NCBI GenBank assembly: GCA_033875255.1
Contig: JAWZSN010000031.1
Span: forward strand, 1 to 60,020
Direction: 5' to 3'
Source: Marinimicrococcus sp033875255
GTDB taxonomy: Bacteria > Pseudomonadota > Alphaproteobacteria > Geminicoccales > Geminicoccaceae
Length of the DNA stretch: 60,020 nt
In this document: positions 9,475-20,381 of the stretch, piece by piece
How the letters are laid out: the number at the start of each line of letters is the position of its first letter
Position numbering within the stretch: position 1 is the stretch's first letter
Notes under the pieces: generated by a model
The model's database searches: none
What the model saw: only the letters and a program-made list of their open reading frames with translations
Told to the model about the DNA's origin: nothing
Translations under genes and position numbers: made by a program

Positions 9475-10515
9475 TCAATCGCTGGTGTGGAGCACGTGGC
9501 GCAGCGTCTTGATGTTCTCGAGATAGCGGCCGGTGCCCTTGGCGACACAGTCCAGCGGCTCGTCGGCGAGGCTCACCGGCAGGCCGGTGGCATGGCGCAG
9601 CACATGGTCGAGATTGCCCAGGAGCGAGCCGCCGCCGGTGAGCACGATGCCCTTGTCGACGATATCGGCGGAAAGCTCGGGCGCGGTGTGCTCGAGGGCC
9701 ACCTTGACCGCCTCGATGATGGCGTTGACCGGCTCCGCCAGGGCCTCGGCGATCTGCCGCTGGCTGATGACGATCTCCTTGGGCACGCCGTTCATGAGGT
9801 CGCGCCCCTTGATCTCCATGAGCTCGCCCTGCCCGTCGCCAGGCAGGCAGGCCGAGCCGATCCGCATCTTGACCAGCTCGGCGGTGGCCTCGCCGATGAG
9901 CAGATTGTGGTTGCGGCGGACATGGCTGATGATCGCCTCGTCCATCTTGGTGCCGCCGACGCGGATCGACTTGGCGTAGACGATGCCGCCCAGCGAGAGG
10001 ATCGCGACCTCGGTGGTGCCGCCGCCGATGTCGACCACCATGGAGCCCGTGGGCTCGGTGAACGGCAGACCGGCGCCGATCGCCGCTGCCAGCGGCTCCT
10101 CGATCAGGAACACCTGGCGCGCGCCGGCACTCTCGGCACTCTCGCGGATCGCCCGGCGCTCGACCGCGGTGGCACCCGAGGGCACGCAGATCACCACCCG
10201 CGGCCGGGCGAAGCCGCGCCGCCCGTGCACCTTGCGGATGAAGTTCTTGATCATCTCCTCGGCCACCTCGAAATCGGCGATCACGCCGTCCCGCAGGGGC
10301 CGGATGGCCTCGATGTTGCCCGGCGTGCGCCCGACCATGAGCTTGGCCTCCTCGCCCACGGCCAGCACCTGCCGTCGGCCGCGATCGGTGGAGATCGCCA
10401 CCACCGACGGCTCGTTGAGCACGATGCCCCGGCCCTTGACATAGACCAGGGTGTTGGCCGTGCCGAGGTCGATGGCGAGATCCGCCGAGAACAGGCCGAA
10501 GATGCGCGACAGCAT
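9475..10515 (-). CDS. mreB: Actin-like cytoskeletal protein MreB
   Basis: The 346-residue actin homologue forms membrane-bound filaments that guide side-wall synthesis. ATPase-fold signatures are IDLGTANTLVYVKGRGIVLN (phosphate 1), VVDIGGGTTEVAILS (phosphate 2) and IVLTGGGSLLGNLD (adenosine). The N-terminal MLSRIFGLFS is the amphipathic membrane-binding helix. Length and sequence are canonical. It is the first gene of the shape operon; a hairpin 37-61 bases upstream separates it from leuA. Confidence 0.97.
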   Translation of the reverse strand: MLSRIFGLFSADLAIDLGTANTLVYVKGRGIVLNEPSVVAISTDRGRRQVLAVGEEAKLMVGRTPGNIEAIRPLRDGVIADFEVAEEMIKNFIRKVHGRRGFARPRVVICVPSGATAVERRAIRESAESAGARQVFLIEEPLAAAIGAGLPFTEPTGSMVVDIGGGTTEVAILSLGGIVYAKSIRVGGTKMDEAIISHVRRNHNLLIGEATAELVKMRIGSACLPGDGQGELMEIKGRDLMNGVPKEIVISQRQIAEALAEPVNAIIEAVKVALEHTAPELSADIVDKGIVLTGGGSLLGNLDHVLRHATGLPVSLADEPLDCVAKGTGRYLENIKTLRHVLHTSD

Positions 10516-10551
10516 GGGAGAGGAGAGCTCCTGCTTGGCTCCAGACGCAAA

Positions 10552-10576
10552 GCGGAGAGGCCGCCGGCCTCTCCGC
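10552..10576 (-). terminator. Perfect 11-bp hairpin between leuA and mreB
   Basis: GCGGAGAGGCC (10552-10562) pairs perfectly with GGCCTCTCCGC (10566-10576) around a 3-base loop. On the minus strand it is followed by TTTGCGTCT, so it can serve as the leuA terminator, although the T tract is short. It also lies in the 5' region of mreB transcription. Confidence 0.6.
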
Positions 10577-10640
10577 AGTGGTTCTTACAAGCTCTCCGTC
10601 ACCGCACAACCGCCGATACGGTCGCACGGCACCGGGCTCC

Positions 10641-12227
10641 TCAAGCGGTGAGCGCCGCCGGGGCGGTCTTCTCGCGCTTGGTCAGGAGCTTGTTCAGCGC
10701 TGCCACATAGGCGCGGGCGGCAGCGACGATGGTGTCGGTGTCGGCCGCCCCGCCATTGACGGTCTTGCCGTTCTCCGCGAGGCGCACCGTGACGTCGGCC
10801 TGCGCGTCGGTACCCTGGGTCACGGCCCCCACCTGGAAGAGCTGCAGCTCGGCCTGGTGCGGGAAGATCTCGTGGATCGCCCGGAAGGTCGCATCGACCG
10901 GCCCGTCGCCCTCGGCGGTGGCGGCCTTCTCCTCGCCGTCGACCTCGAGCACCAGCTCGGCCCTGGGCTTGATCTCCGAGCCGCACTGGACCGCCAGCCG
11001 CACGAAGCGGATGCGCTGGGCGCCGGCGCCGATCTGGTCGTCGACCAGCGCCACGATGTCCTCGTCGAACACCTCCTTCTTGCGGTCGGCGAGGTTCTTG
11101 AAGCGCAGGAAGGCGTCGTTGAGGGCGTTTTCGCCCAGCTCGTAGCCCAGCTCCTCGAGCTTCTTTCGGAAGGCGTGGCGGCCGGAGTGCTTGCCCATCA
11201 CCAGGCTCGACTTCACGAGCCCGACATCCTCGGGCTTCATGATCTCGTAGGTGCCGGCGTGCTTGAGCATGCCGTCCTGGTGGATGCCGCTCTCGTGGGC
11301 GAAAGCGTTGGTGCCGACGATGGCCTTGTTGGGCTGGATGGCGAAGCCGGTGATGGCACTCACCAGCCGCGAGGCCTTCATGATCTCCTGGGTGACGATG
11401 CGGTTGCGGTAGGGCAGCAGGTCGGCGCGGGTGCGCATCGCCATCACGACCTCTTCCAGGGCCGCGTTGCCGGCGCGCTCGCCGATCCCGTTGATGGTGC
11501 ACTCGATCTGCCGGGCACCTGCCTCCACCGCCATCAGGCTGTTGGCCACCGCCAGGCCCAGATCGTTGTGGCAGTGCACCGAGATCACCGCCTTGTCGAT
11601 GTTGGGGACGTTGTTGCGGATCTCGCGGATGAGATCGGCGAACTCCTCGGGATAGGCGTAGCCCACCGTGTCGGGGATGTTGATGGTGGTGGCGCCGGCC
11701 TCGATGGCGGCCTCGACGCAGCGGAACAGGAACTCGTGCTCGGTGCGCGAGCCGTCCTCGCAGGACCACTCGACATCGTCGGTGTGGCGGCGCGCCCGCG
11801 ACACGCTGTCGATCACCCGCTGCAGCACCTGCTCGGGCTCCATCTGGAGCTTGAACTTCATGTGCAGCGGGCTGGTCGCGATGAAGGTGTGGATGCGCTT
11901 GCGGGCGGCCGGCTGAAGCGCCTCGGCGGCGCGGTCGATGTCGGCGGCCGAAGCCCGCGACAGGCCGCACACGACGCTTTCCTTGACGGTCTTGGCGATG
12001 GCGTTGACCGCCTGGAAGTCGCCCTCCGAGGCGATCGGGAAGCCCGCCTCGATGACGTCGACACCCATTTCCTCGAGGACCTGGGCGACGCGGATCTTCT
12101 CCTCGATGGTCATCGAGGCGCCGGGCGACTGCTCGCCGTCGCGCAGGGTCGTGTCGAAGATGACGACGTGGTCGCCGGCGGCTGCCTGCTGGGCGGCCTC
12201 GGCTACGGGATGGGTACTGTCGGCCAT
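10641..12227 (-). CDS. leuA: 2-isopropylmalate synthase
   Basis: LeuA condenses acetyl-CoA with 2-oxoisovalerate, the committed step of leucine synthesis in the cytoplasm. The 528-residue protein starts its TIM barrel with FDTTLRDGEQSPGASMTIEE. It has the metal-binding HCHNDLGLAVANS and the active-site-region GTNAFAHESGIHQDGMLKH, and ends in the LeuA dimer/regulatory domain (GAVTQGTDAQADVTVRL), which normally binds leucine for feedback inhibition. ATG 12227 was chosen for CGGAG 7 bases upstream. It is transcribed alone, with a candidate leucine leader upstream (12276-12420). Confidence 0.97.
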   Translation of the reverse strand: MADSTHPVAEAAQQAAAGDHVVIFDTTLRDGEQSPGASMTIEEKIRVAQVLEEMGVDVIEAGFPIASEGDFQAVNAIAKTVKESVVCGLSRASAADIDRAAEALQPAARKRIHTFIATSPLHMKFKLQMEPEQVLQRVIDSVSRARRHTDDVEWSCEDGSRTEHEFLFRCVEAAIEAGATTINIPDTVGYAYPEEFADLIREIRNNVPNIDKAVISVHCHNDLGLAVANSLMAVEAGARQIECTINGIGERAGNAALEEVVMAMRTRADLLPYRNRIVTQEIMKASRLVSAITGFAIQPNKAIVGTNAFAHESGIHQDGMLKHAGTYEIMKPEDVGLVKSSLVMGKHSGRHAFRKKLEELGYELGENALNDAFLRFKNLADRKKEVFDEDIVALVDDQIGAGAQRIRFVRLAVQCGSEIKPRAELVLEVDGEEKAATAEGDGPVDATFRAIHEIFPHQAELQLFQVGAVTQGTDAQADVTVRLAENGKTVNGGAADTDTIVAAARAYVAALNKLLTKREKTAPAALTA

Positions 12228-12275
12228 GACTTGGCTCCGGAGAAGACTGGCAAGGGCATGTGACTGAGGACGATC

Positions 12276-12420
12276 CCCCTGAACGCCGACGCGCAGCGGC
12301 GGCCGCTCAGGGGCAGATAAGTCGTAGCCCGAGCCCAAGAAGGACGGCGCCGCGAGCGGCGAGCGCGGGTGCCAAGGCGTCGTGCGCCCCGCCGGTCCCT
12401 GCTGCTCCCTCGATTCGCAT
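12276..12420 (-). promoter_or_regulatory. Candidate leucine leader peptide and hairpin upstream of leuA
   Basis: A minus-strand frame (ATG 12420, stop 12307-12309; 37 residues) ends VLLGLGLRLICP, with five leucine codons in nine. Its stop codon lies inside the first arm of a strong hairpin: CCCCTGAGCG pairs with CGTTCAGGGG over 10 bp with one G-U (12276-12313). This is the layout of a ribosome-mediated attenuator that senses leucyl-tRNA, 50 bases before leuA. Against it, no U tract follows the hairpin, the ribosome binding site is weak, and the true start may be closer to the leucines. The rest of 12228-12558 shows no gene. Confidence 0.4.
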
Positions 12421-12558
12421 CACCGCCTCGATCTCCCCGTTCACGCGGCAGGCAGGGCCATCTGGCCCGGCTCGTGCCGACCGTGCCCCGACCTTATCGC
12501 CCCATGCGGCTTGCATGTAAAGCCGCCGCTCCATGCTGCCCCCCCCCCCGCGCCCCGG

Positions 12559-14748
12559 TCAAAGGAAGCTCTGGGGATCGACATCGATCTGCAGGTCGAT
12601 CTTCGAGGGCAGCCGGCCCTGCCGCAGCCAGCGGCGCAGCCAGGCCGGCAGGTCGAGATCGAGGCCGGCCTTGACCAGCAGGCGCTCGCGCCAGCGGCCG
12701 CGCAGCAGCGCCAGCGGCGCCGGCGCCGGGCCCAGCACCAGCACGCCCTCCTCGTCGGGGGCGCGGCGGACCAGCTCGCGGGCCGCCTCGCCGACCTTCA
12801 CCCGGTCCGGCCCCGACACCACCAGCGCCGCGAGCTGGCCCATGGGCGGCATGGCGCCGGCCTCGCGCTCCTCGAGCTCGACCGCCATGAAACGGTCCTT
12901 GTCGCCCGAGGCCAGCGCCTGCATCACCGGATGCTCGGGCAGGTGGGTCTGGAGCAGCACCCGGCCCGGCCGCTCGGCCCGCCCGGCCCGGCCGGCCACC
13001 TGGTAGAGGAGCTGGAAGGTACGCTCGGCGGCCCGCGGGTCGCCGCCCGAGAGGCTGAGATCGGCGTCGATCACCCCCACCAGCGTCAGGTCGGGGAAAT
13101 GATGGCCCTTGGCGATCATCTGGGTACCCACCAGCACGTCGATCTCGCGCCGCTCCATGGCCCGCACGAGGGCCTCGGCCTGGCTGGCGGTATTGACCGT
13201 GTCGCTGGTCATCACCTCGAGCCGCGCCTCGGGGAAGAGGGCGCGCACCTCCTCGGCGACGCGCTCCACGCCGGGGCCCGAGAGCGCGATACTGTCGAGG
13301 CTGCCGCAGCCCGGGCAATGCTCGGGCTCCGGCATGCCGTAGCCGCAATGGTGGCACATCAGCCGCCGGCGTAGCCGGTGGGCGGTGAGCCAGGCGCTGC
13401 AGTTGGGGCAGCGCAGCCGGTGACCGCAGGCCCGGCACAAGGTCAAGGGCGCGTAGCCGCGGCGGTTGAGAAACAGCAGCGCCTGGCCTTCCGCCTCCAG
13501 CGTCCCGCGCAGCGCCTCGCGCAAAGGCGGGGCCAGGAAGGCGCCGCGCGGCGGGCGCATCTTCCTGAGGTCGACCAGTCCGATCGGCGCCAGGGCCGCA
13601 CCGCCATGGCGCGCGGGCAGCAGGAGATGGCGCCAACCCGGCTCGGCCCATGGGCCGCCTTCCACGGCCCCGGCCCTGACCGCCGTCTCGAGCGCGGGCG
13701 TGGCGCTGGCCAGCACCGCCGCCGCGCCCTCGAGGCGGGCGCGCAGCAGCGCCATCTCGCGGGCGTGGTAGATCACGCCGTCTTCCTGCTTGAAGCTCGA
13801 ATCGTGCTCCTCGTCGACGACCACCAGCCCGAGCCCGGTCATCGGCAAGAACAGCGCCGAGCGCGCCCCCACCACGACCTGCACCCTGCCCTCGGCGATC
13901 CATCGCCAGCCGCGCCGCCGCTGGGCGGCGGTGAGGCCCGAGTGCCAGACCAGCGGCTCGGTGCCGAAGCGCCGCACGAAGCGCTCGAGCCACTGGGCGC
14001 TGAGCGCGATCTCGGGCAGCAGCACGAGCACCCGGCGGCCCTGCCGCAGCGCCTCGGCCACCGCCTCCAGATAGACCTCGGTCTTGCCGGCCCCGGGCAC
14101 GCCCTCGAGCAGCGCCGCCCCGCCGCCCTCGGCCACCAGCTCGCGCAGCTCGTCGGCAGCGGCCGCCTGGCGCTCGCTGAGCTCGACGCCCGGATGGGCG
14201 GGATCGGGGGGCGCCGGCCAGCCCTCCTCGGTGACCTCGACCGGCTCCAAAAGACCCGCCTCGGCCATCTGCCGCAGCACCGCGGCACTGGTGGCAGCAG
14301 CCTTGCCGAGCTCGGCGCCGAGCTGCAGCGGAGCGCGCTCCAGCGCATCCAGCACGCGCTTTCGGGGCGCGGTGAGCTTCGCCGGCGGCTCGATCGGGCC
14401 GCGCCGGTAGCCGAGCCGGGCGGGCGGCGGCTCCAGCGCCGAAGGCACGCTCATCGCGAGCTTCATGACAGCCCCGAGGGGCGCCAGGGTCGCGGCCGCC
14501 ACCTCGCGCACGAAGGCGCGCAGGCCCTCGGGCATCGGCGGGGCGTCAAGCACACCGCGCATCGGCCGCACCCGCTCGGGCGGCGCCCGGCGGGCCGCCG
14601 GCTCGTCCCACACCACGCCCACCGCCTCGCGCGGGCCGAAGGGAACGCGCACGAAGGTGCCGGGCGGCGGCGCCGGCTCGGCCGCGCGATAGTCGAAGGG
14701 TGCGTCGAGCGGCAGCGGCAGCAGCACCGGGACGATGCGATCGGCCAT
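12559..14748 (-). CDS. priA: Primosomal protein N' (replication restart helicase PriA)
   Basis: The 729-residue superfamily 2 helicase reloads the replisome at stalled forks. It has the N-terminal DNA-binding domain (PLPLDAPFDYRA, RVPFGPREAVGVVW), Walker A GVPGAGKTEVY, Walker B VVVDEEHDSSFKQED, and ASATPALE. Zinc-binding cysteines lie in CRACGHRLRCPNC and CHHCGYGMPEPEHCPGCGS. Helicase C-terminal motifs are VGTQMIAKGHHFPDLTLVG and LYQVAGRAGRAERPG. Length is normal. It is divergent from xerC, an arrangement common in alphaproteobacteria. Confidence 0.97.
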   Translation of the reverse strand: MADRIVPVLLPLPLDAPFDYRAAEPAPPPGTFVRVPFGPREAVGVVWDEPAARRAPPERVRPMRGVLDAPPMPEGLRAFVREVAAATLAPLGAVMKLAMSVPSALEPPPARLGYRRGPIEPPAKLTAPRKRVLDALERAPLQLGAELGKAAATSAAVLRQMAEAGLLEPVEVTEEGWPAPPDPAHPGVELSERQAAAADELRELVAEGGGAALLEGVPGAGKTEVYLEAVAEALRQGRRVLVLLPEIALSAQWLERFVRRFGTEPLVWHSGLTAAQRRRGWRWIAEGRVQVVVGARSALFLPMTGLGLVVVDEEHDSSFKQEDGVIYHAREMALLRARLEGAAAVLASATPALETAVRAGAVEGGPWAEPGWRHLLLPARHGGAALAPIGLVDLRKMRPPRGAFLAPPLREALRGTLEAEGQALLFLNRRGYAPLTLCRACGHRLRCPNCSAWLTAHRLRRRLMCHHCGYGMPEPEHCPGCGSLDSIALSGPGVERVAEEVRALFPEARLEVMTSDTVNTASQAEALVRAMERREIDVLVGTQMIAKGHHFPDLTLVGVIDADLSLSGGDPRAAERTFQLLYQVAGRAGRAERPGRVLLQTHLPEHPVMQALASGDKDRFMAVELEEREAGAMPPMGQLAALVVSGPDRVKVGEAARELVRRAPDEEGVLVLGPAPAPLALLRGRWRERLLVKAGLDLDLPAWLRRWLRQGRLPSKIDLQIDVDPQSFL

Positions 14749-14846
14749 GGGGGAGGTCGGCTCGGCTCGTTGACAGGCCCGGGGCTGATACCATGATGGC
14801 GGGGCCGAGGCTAACCCCGCCGCCGCACCCCTGACGGAGAACCGGC

Positions 14847-15782
14847 TTGCTCGCCTACGCCACCGCCGATCTCGCGGCGCTCGCCCGCGAATGGCTCGCC
14901 TGGATCGGCGAGGAACGCCGCCTCGCCGCCCGCACCCGGCTCGCCTACGCGCAGGACCTCGACGGCTTCCTCACGTTCCTTGCCGGCCATCTGGGCGGGG
15001 CGGTCACCAGCGAGGCGCTTGCCGGGCTGGCCCCGGGCGACTTTCGCGCCTGGCTCGCCTGGCGGCACGGCCGCGGCCTCGCCCGCAGCTCCACCGCCCG
15101 CGCCATGGCGGCGGTGCGCGGCTTCTACCGCTTCCTCGACCGCCGCCACGGGATCCACAACCCGGCCTTAAAGGCGATCCGCAGCGCCCCCTACCGGCGG
15201 CCCCTGCCCCGGCCCCTCTCGGCCGGCCAGGCGGTCGAGCTGGCCGCCGCTGCCGGCGAGACCGCCCGCGAGCCGTGGATCGCGCGGCGCGACGAGGCGG
15301 TCCTGCTGCTGCTCTATGGCGGCGGGCTGCGCATCGGCGAGGCGCTGGGCCTGCTGCGCCGCGACGTGGGTCCCCGGCCGCTGGAGCTGCAGGTGCTGCG
15401 GGTCCGCGGCAAGGGCGACCGCGAGCGGCTGGTGCCGGTGCTGCCGGTGGTGGCGGCGGGCATCGATGCCTATCTGGCGGCATGCCCCAACCCGCCCGCC
15501 TTTGACGACCCGCTCTTCATCGGCGTGCGCGGCAAGGCGCTCCAGCCGGCGGTGATCCAGGGCCTGGTGCGCCGCCTGCGGGCAGCCCTGGGCCTGCCCG
15601 AGACGGCCACGCCGCACGCGCTGAGGCACAGCTTCGCCACCCACCTGCTGGCGGGCGGCGCCGACCTGCGCGCCATCCAGGAGCTGCTCGGCCACCAGAG
15701 CCTGTCGACCACGCAGCGCTACACCGCCGTCGACAGCGAGCGGCTGCTCGCCCTCTACGCCCGCGCCCATCCGCGTGCCTGA
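14847..15782 (+). CDS. xerC: Tyrosine recombinase XerC
   Basis: The 311-residue site-specific recombinase would resolve chromosome dimers at dif together with XerD. It has an N-terminal SAM-like core-binding domain (RLAYAQDLDGFLTFL) and a catalytic domain with R162 (GGGLRIGEAL), K189 (RGKGDRERLVP), H257-x-x-R260 (HALRHSFATHLL), H283 (LLGHQSLSTTQRY) and nucleophile Y292. TTG 14847 is used as start, with GGAG 7 bases upstream. XerC rather than XerD is chosen because of the location beside priA. Confidence 0.9.
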   Translation: MLAYATADLAALAREWLAWIGEERRLAARTRLAYAQDLDGFLTFLAGHLGGAVTSEALAGLAPGDFRAWLAWRHGRGLARSSTARAMAAVRGFYRFLDRRHGIHNPALKAIRSAPYRRPLPRPLSAGQAVELAAAAGETAREPWIARRDEAVLLLLYGGGLRIGEALGLLRRDVGPRPLELQVLRVRGKGDRERLVPVLPVVAAGIDAYLAACPNPPAFDDPLFIGVRGKALQPAVIQGLVRRLRAALGLPETATPHALRHSFATHLLAGGADLRAIQELLGHQSLSTTQRYTAVDSERLLALYARAHPRA

Positions 15783-15810
15783 GCCCCGGCGGGCACCCGC
15801 CCGGCGGCCG

Positions 15811-15839
15811 TTGCGCCCGTATCTTCAAGGGCTTATAGG
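15811..15839 (+). promoter_or_regulatory. Sigma-70-type promoter candidate for the AsmA-like gene
   Basis: TTGCGC (15811-15816) and TATAGG (15834-15839) are separated by 17 bases. They lie between the xerC stop and the TTG start of the next gene, about 55 bases before that start. Only the hexamers and spacing support this. Confidence 0.4.
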
Positions 15840-15893
15840 GGAACTCGGCCCGCCGTCGGGGCCCTTCGCGCCGAACCCGGGACCGGAGCGGTC

Positions 15894-18860
15894 TTGCGCC
15901 CCCTGTTGCTGATCCTCGGCCTCGTCGCCGCCGCCTTCACCGCCGCCCTGTTCCTCGGGCAGCGCGTGCTCGACCGCGACACGTTGCGGGCCGAGCTGAT
16001 CGACCGGCTGGCCGTCGCCACCGGCGCCGATGTGGCGGCGGGCGGGCCGGTCGAGATCGAGCTGCTGCCGCAGCCCCGGCTGGTGATGGCGGAGCTGGTG
16101 CTGGATCTTCCCGGCGCAGGCGCCCGCCTCGCCATCGACCGGGCCGAGATCGGGCTCGCCGCGGCGCCCCTGCTGCGCGGCCGGGCCGTGATCGCCAATG
16201 CGCGGCTGGTGCGGCCGCGCCTGACCCTGCCCCGGCCGCCGCAAAGCCTGGGCGAGCTCGGCGCCTTGCTGCCGGACGGCGCCGCCCTGCCCTTCCGGGC
16301 GGTGCAGGTGCTCGACGGCGCCGTCTCGATCGCCGGCGCGCCGCCACGGGCTCACGGGCTGGACCTGGCGCTGGAGGTGGACGAGCTTTCCGGCGGGCTC
16401 ACCGTCGAAGGAACCGGCACGCTCGCCGGCCAGGCGCTGCGCCTCGAGCTGGAGACCAGCGCGTTGGCCCGCGAGGCGCCGGTATCGCTGCGGCTCGAGG
16501 CGGCGCTGGGGCCGCCCGAGCGGGAGGTGGCGCTTCGCTACCGCGGCAGCCTGCAGCCTTCCGGCGACGGGCCGCCTGCCAGCAGCGGCGAGGTTCAGCT
16601 CGCCATGGCCGACCTTCCCTCCGGCAGCGCGCTGCTGGCCGACCTGCTGCCGGCCGGGCCGGCCGCCGCTGCAGCGAGGATCGCAGGGCGCCTCCTGGAA
16701 GGTGCGCTCGCCCTCAACGCCCGGCTCGAGATCGCGGGACCGGCCTGGCGGCTCGACGAGCTCCGGCTGGCAGGCGGCGGCAGCGATCTTTCGGGCAGCC
16801 TCGCCTGGGAGCACCCGGCGGCAGCGGAGCCGGTGCTGACCGCCGAGCTCGTCTCGACGCGGCTGCGCCTGCCCGACACGGCGCCTGCCCTGCTGGCGGG
16901 CGGGGGCGACTGGCCCGCACCGCCGCCCGGCCTGACGGGCCGCATCCGGCTCGCCGTGGGCGCCCTCGACTGGCGGGATGGCGTGGTGCGTCAGCTTCGC
17001 CTTGAGGCGGCGCTGGTCGGCGACGGCGGCGTGGCGCTCGAACGCCTGTCGGCCGACCTGCCGGGCGGGATCGCGGTCCGGGCGACCGGCACCTACGCCA
17101 CGAGCGACGGGCCACCGGCCGTGGAGGCGGACCTCGACGCCGCAGGCGAGGATCTCCAGAGCCTGCTGGTCTGGGCGGGCGTACCGGCGGCGGATCTGCC
17201 GGCGGGCCGGCTGCGCGGGGTCTCCCTCACCGGCCGCCTGCGCCTCACTCCCGCCGCCCTGGCGTTACGCGACGCCGAGCTGCGGCTGGACGCCAGCCGC
17301 GCCACCGGCTCGATGGCGCTGGTCACGGTGGGCCGACCGCAGCTCGCCCTCAAGGCCGAAGTCGACCGGCTTACCCTCGACGATTACGGCCTCGGGCCCG
17401 CCGAGCTGGCGGCTCTGGCCCAGGGCGGCCTGCTCGACGGTCTCGACGCCGCGCTGGACCTGCGCATCGAGCGTCTCGGCTGGCACGAGCTGCGGCCCGA
17501 GGGGGTGAGCCTGCGCCTCGACCTTCAGCGCGGCCGCCTGCGGGTCGACGAGCTGGCCATGACCGATCTGGCGGGGGCGCGGCTGCGGCTCGTCGGCGAC
17601 CACGATCTCCGGCAGGGCGGCTGGGCGTTTGCCGGCGAGGCCGAGATCCCCTCGCCCTCGCGCCTCGCCCGCGCCCTGGCGGTCGAGCTGCCGGCGCCGG
17701 TGGTGGCGCTGGGCGCCTTCCGGGCCAGCGCCACCGGCCGCAGCGACGGCCGGAGCGGCGAGCTGGAGCTGCGGCTCGACAATCCCTTCCTCGCGATCGG
17801 CCTCGATGCCGCCACGGCGGCACCGCCGGCCTGGCCGCCGCGGGCCCTGCGAGCGAGCGTCGAGCTCGCCGCACCCGGCCTGCGCGAGCTTTTGCTGCGG
17901 CTGGGGGCGCAGGGCTTCGACCAGCCGGCGCTCGCCGGCCCCCTCAACGGGCGTCTCGACATGACATCGGCGCCGGACGGCGGCCATGCCCTCGCCTTGG
18001 CCGTCGACGCAGGGCGCATGCGGCTGGAGGGCGAGCTGCTGCACGGCGAGGCTGCCTCGCCCCCCTCGCTCGCCGGCCGGCTGGCCGCCCGGGACCTCGA
18101 CGCCGGCGCGCTGCTCGACCTCTACCGCGCGCTGGAGCCGGCGCTCGGCCTGCCGGCGGGGCCGCTGCGCTCCTGGCCCGGCGCCTGGCCGCGGCGCAAG
18201 CTCGACTGGACGTGGCTGGAGAGGGCCGCGCTCGACCTGGCGCTCGAGGCGTCGCTGGTGGACGGCGTCCGCCCGCTCGGCGACGCCAGGGCGCGGCTCG
18301 CGCTGGAGCACGGACGGTTGAGCCTCGACGGGCTCAGCCTGCCGCTGGCCGGCGGCAGGCTGCACGGCGGACTCGAGCTGGAGCGTGCCGCGAGCGGCCC
18401 GCAGCTCGCCTTCAAGCTGGGCCTCGACGACGCGGATGCCGCCAGCCTGCTGCACGCGCTGCGTGCCGGCGAGGCGCTCGACGGCGTGCTCGATCTCGAT
18501 CTCGAGGCGCACAGCCGGGGCTTGGCGCTGGCCGATCTGGTGGGCAATCTGGAGGGCGGCGGCCGGCTGGCGCTGCGCCGCGCCCGCCTCGACCTCGTGT
18601 CGGACGGTGCGGCCGGGCCGCTGGAGCTCGCGGAGGTGGAAGGCCGCTTCGGCGTGGTGCGCGGGGTAGCCCGGGCCCGACCGCCGCTGAACGTCACGGG
18701 CGGCGGACGCATCGAGGCGCGCCTCGACCTTCTGGCGTGGCTGCTGGCGGCCCGGCTCGAGCTGCCCGACGCACCGCCGATCGAGGTGCTGGGGCCGCCC
18801 GACGCGCCCTACCGGCTGGATAGGGCGGAGGCGGCCGGGCCGCAGCCCGCCGCCCCCTGA
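15894..18860 (+). CDS. Large AsmA-like (AsmA/TamB-type) envelope protein
   Basis: The 988-residue protein has a single N-terminal membrane anchor (LLLILGLVAAAFTAALFLG). The immediately following region reads LIDRLAVATGADVAAGGPVE and IELLPQPRLVMAELVLDLPG, the pattern of AsmA-domain proteins. The rest is repetitive and rich in Leu, Ala, Arg and Gly, with many short beta-strand motifs such as RVDELAMTDLAGARLRLVG, consistent with the long lipid-groove fold of this superfamily. Members act in the inner membrane and periplasm in outer-membrane homeostasis or lipid transport. TTG 15894 is preceded by GGAG at 5 bases. It is convergent with fumC, with 7 bases between the stops. Exact subfamily is uncertain. 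Confidence 0.75.
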   Translation: MRPLLLILGLVAAAFTAALFLGQRVLDRDTLRAELIDRLAVATGADVAAGGPVEIELLPQPRLVMAELVLDLPGAGARLAIDRAEIGLAAAPLLRGRAVIANARLVRPRLTLPRPPQSLGELGALLPDGAALPFRAVQVLDGAVSIAGAPPRAHGLDLALEVDELSGGLTVEGTGTLAGQALRLELETSALAREAPVSLRLEAALGPPEREVALRYRGSLQPSGDGPPASSGEVQLAMADLPSGSALLADLLPAGPAAAAARIAGRLLEGALALNARLEIAGPAWRLDELRLAGGGSDLSGSLAWEHPAAAEPVLTAELVSTRLRLPDTAPALLAGGGDWPAPPPGLTGRIRLAVGALDWRDGVVRQLRLEAALVGDGGVALERLSADLPGGIAVRATGTYATSDGPPAVEADLDAAGEDLQSLLVWAGVPAADLPAGRLRGVSLTGRLRLTPAALALRDAELRLDASRATGSMALVTVGRPQLALKAEVDRLTLDDYGLGPAELAALAQGGLLDGLDAALDLRIERLGWHELRPEGVSLRLDLQRGRLRVDELAMTDLAGARLRLVGDHDLRQGGWAFAGEAEIPSPSRLARALAVELPAPVVALGAFRASATGRSDGRSGELELRLDNPFLAIGLDAATAAPPAWPPRALRASVELAAPGLRELLLRLGAQGFDQPALAGPLNGRLDMTSAPDGGHALALAVDAGRMRLEGELLHGEAASPPSLAGRLAARDLDAGALLDLYRALEPALGLPAGPLRSWPGAWPRRKLDWTWLERAALDLALEASLVDGVRPLGDARARLALEHGRLSLDGLSLPLAGGRLHGGLELERAASGPQLAFKLGLDDADAASLLHALRAGEALDGVLDLDLEAHSRGLALADLVGNLEGGGRLALRRARLDLVSDGAAGPLELAEVEGRFGVVRGVARARPPLNVTGGGRIEARLDLLAWLLAARLELPDAPPIEVLGPPDAPYRLDRAEAAGPQPAAP

Positions 18861-18867
18861 CAACAGC

Positions 18868-20271
<1,404 letters not shown>

Positions 20272-20381
20272 CACCCCACTCCCATGGCCGTTGTCGGCGG
20301 CCGAGTAGGCGCGGCGGCGAGCGCTTGTCAATCGCCCCGGGCGGGCGGCACCCGCGCGGGCTCGCCCGCGCCGGCCGGACC

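Noticed and set aside
12307..12534. 75-residue frame upstream of leuA as an ordinary gene
   Set aside because: The N-terminal part looks random; only the leucine-rich end next to the hairpin is of interest, as a possible leader peptide.
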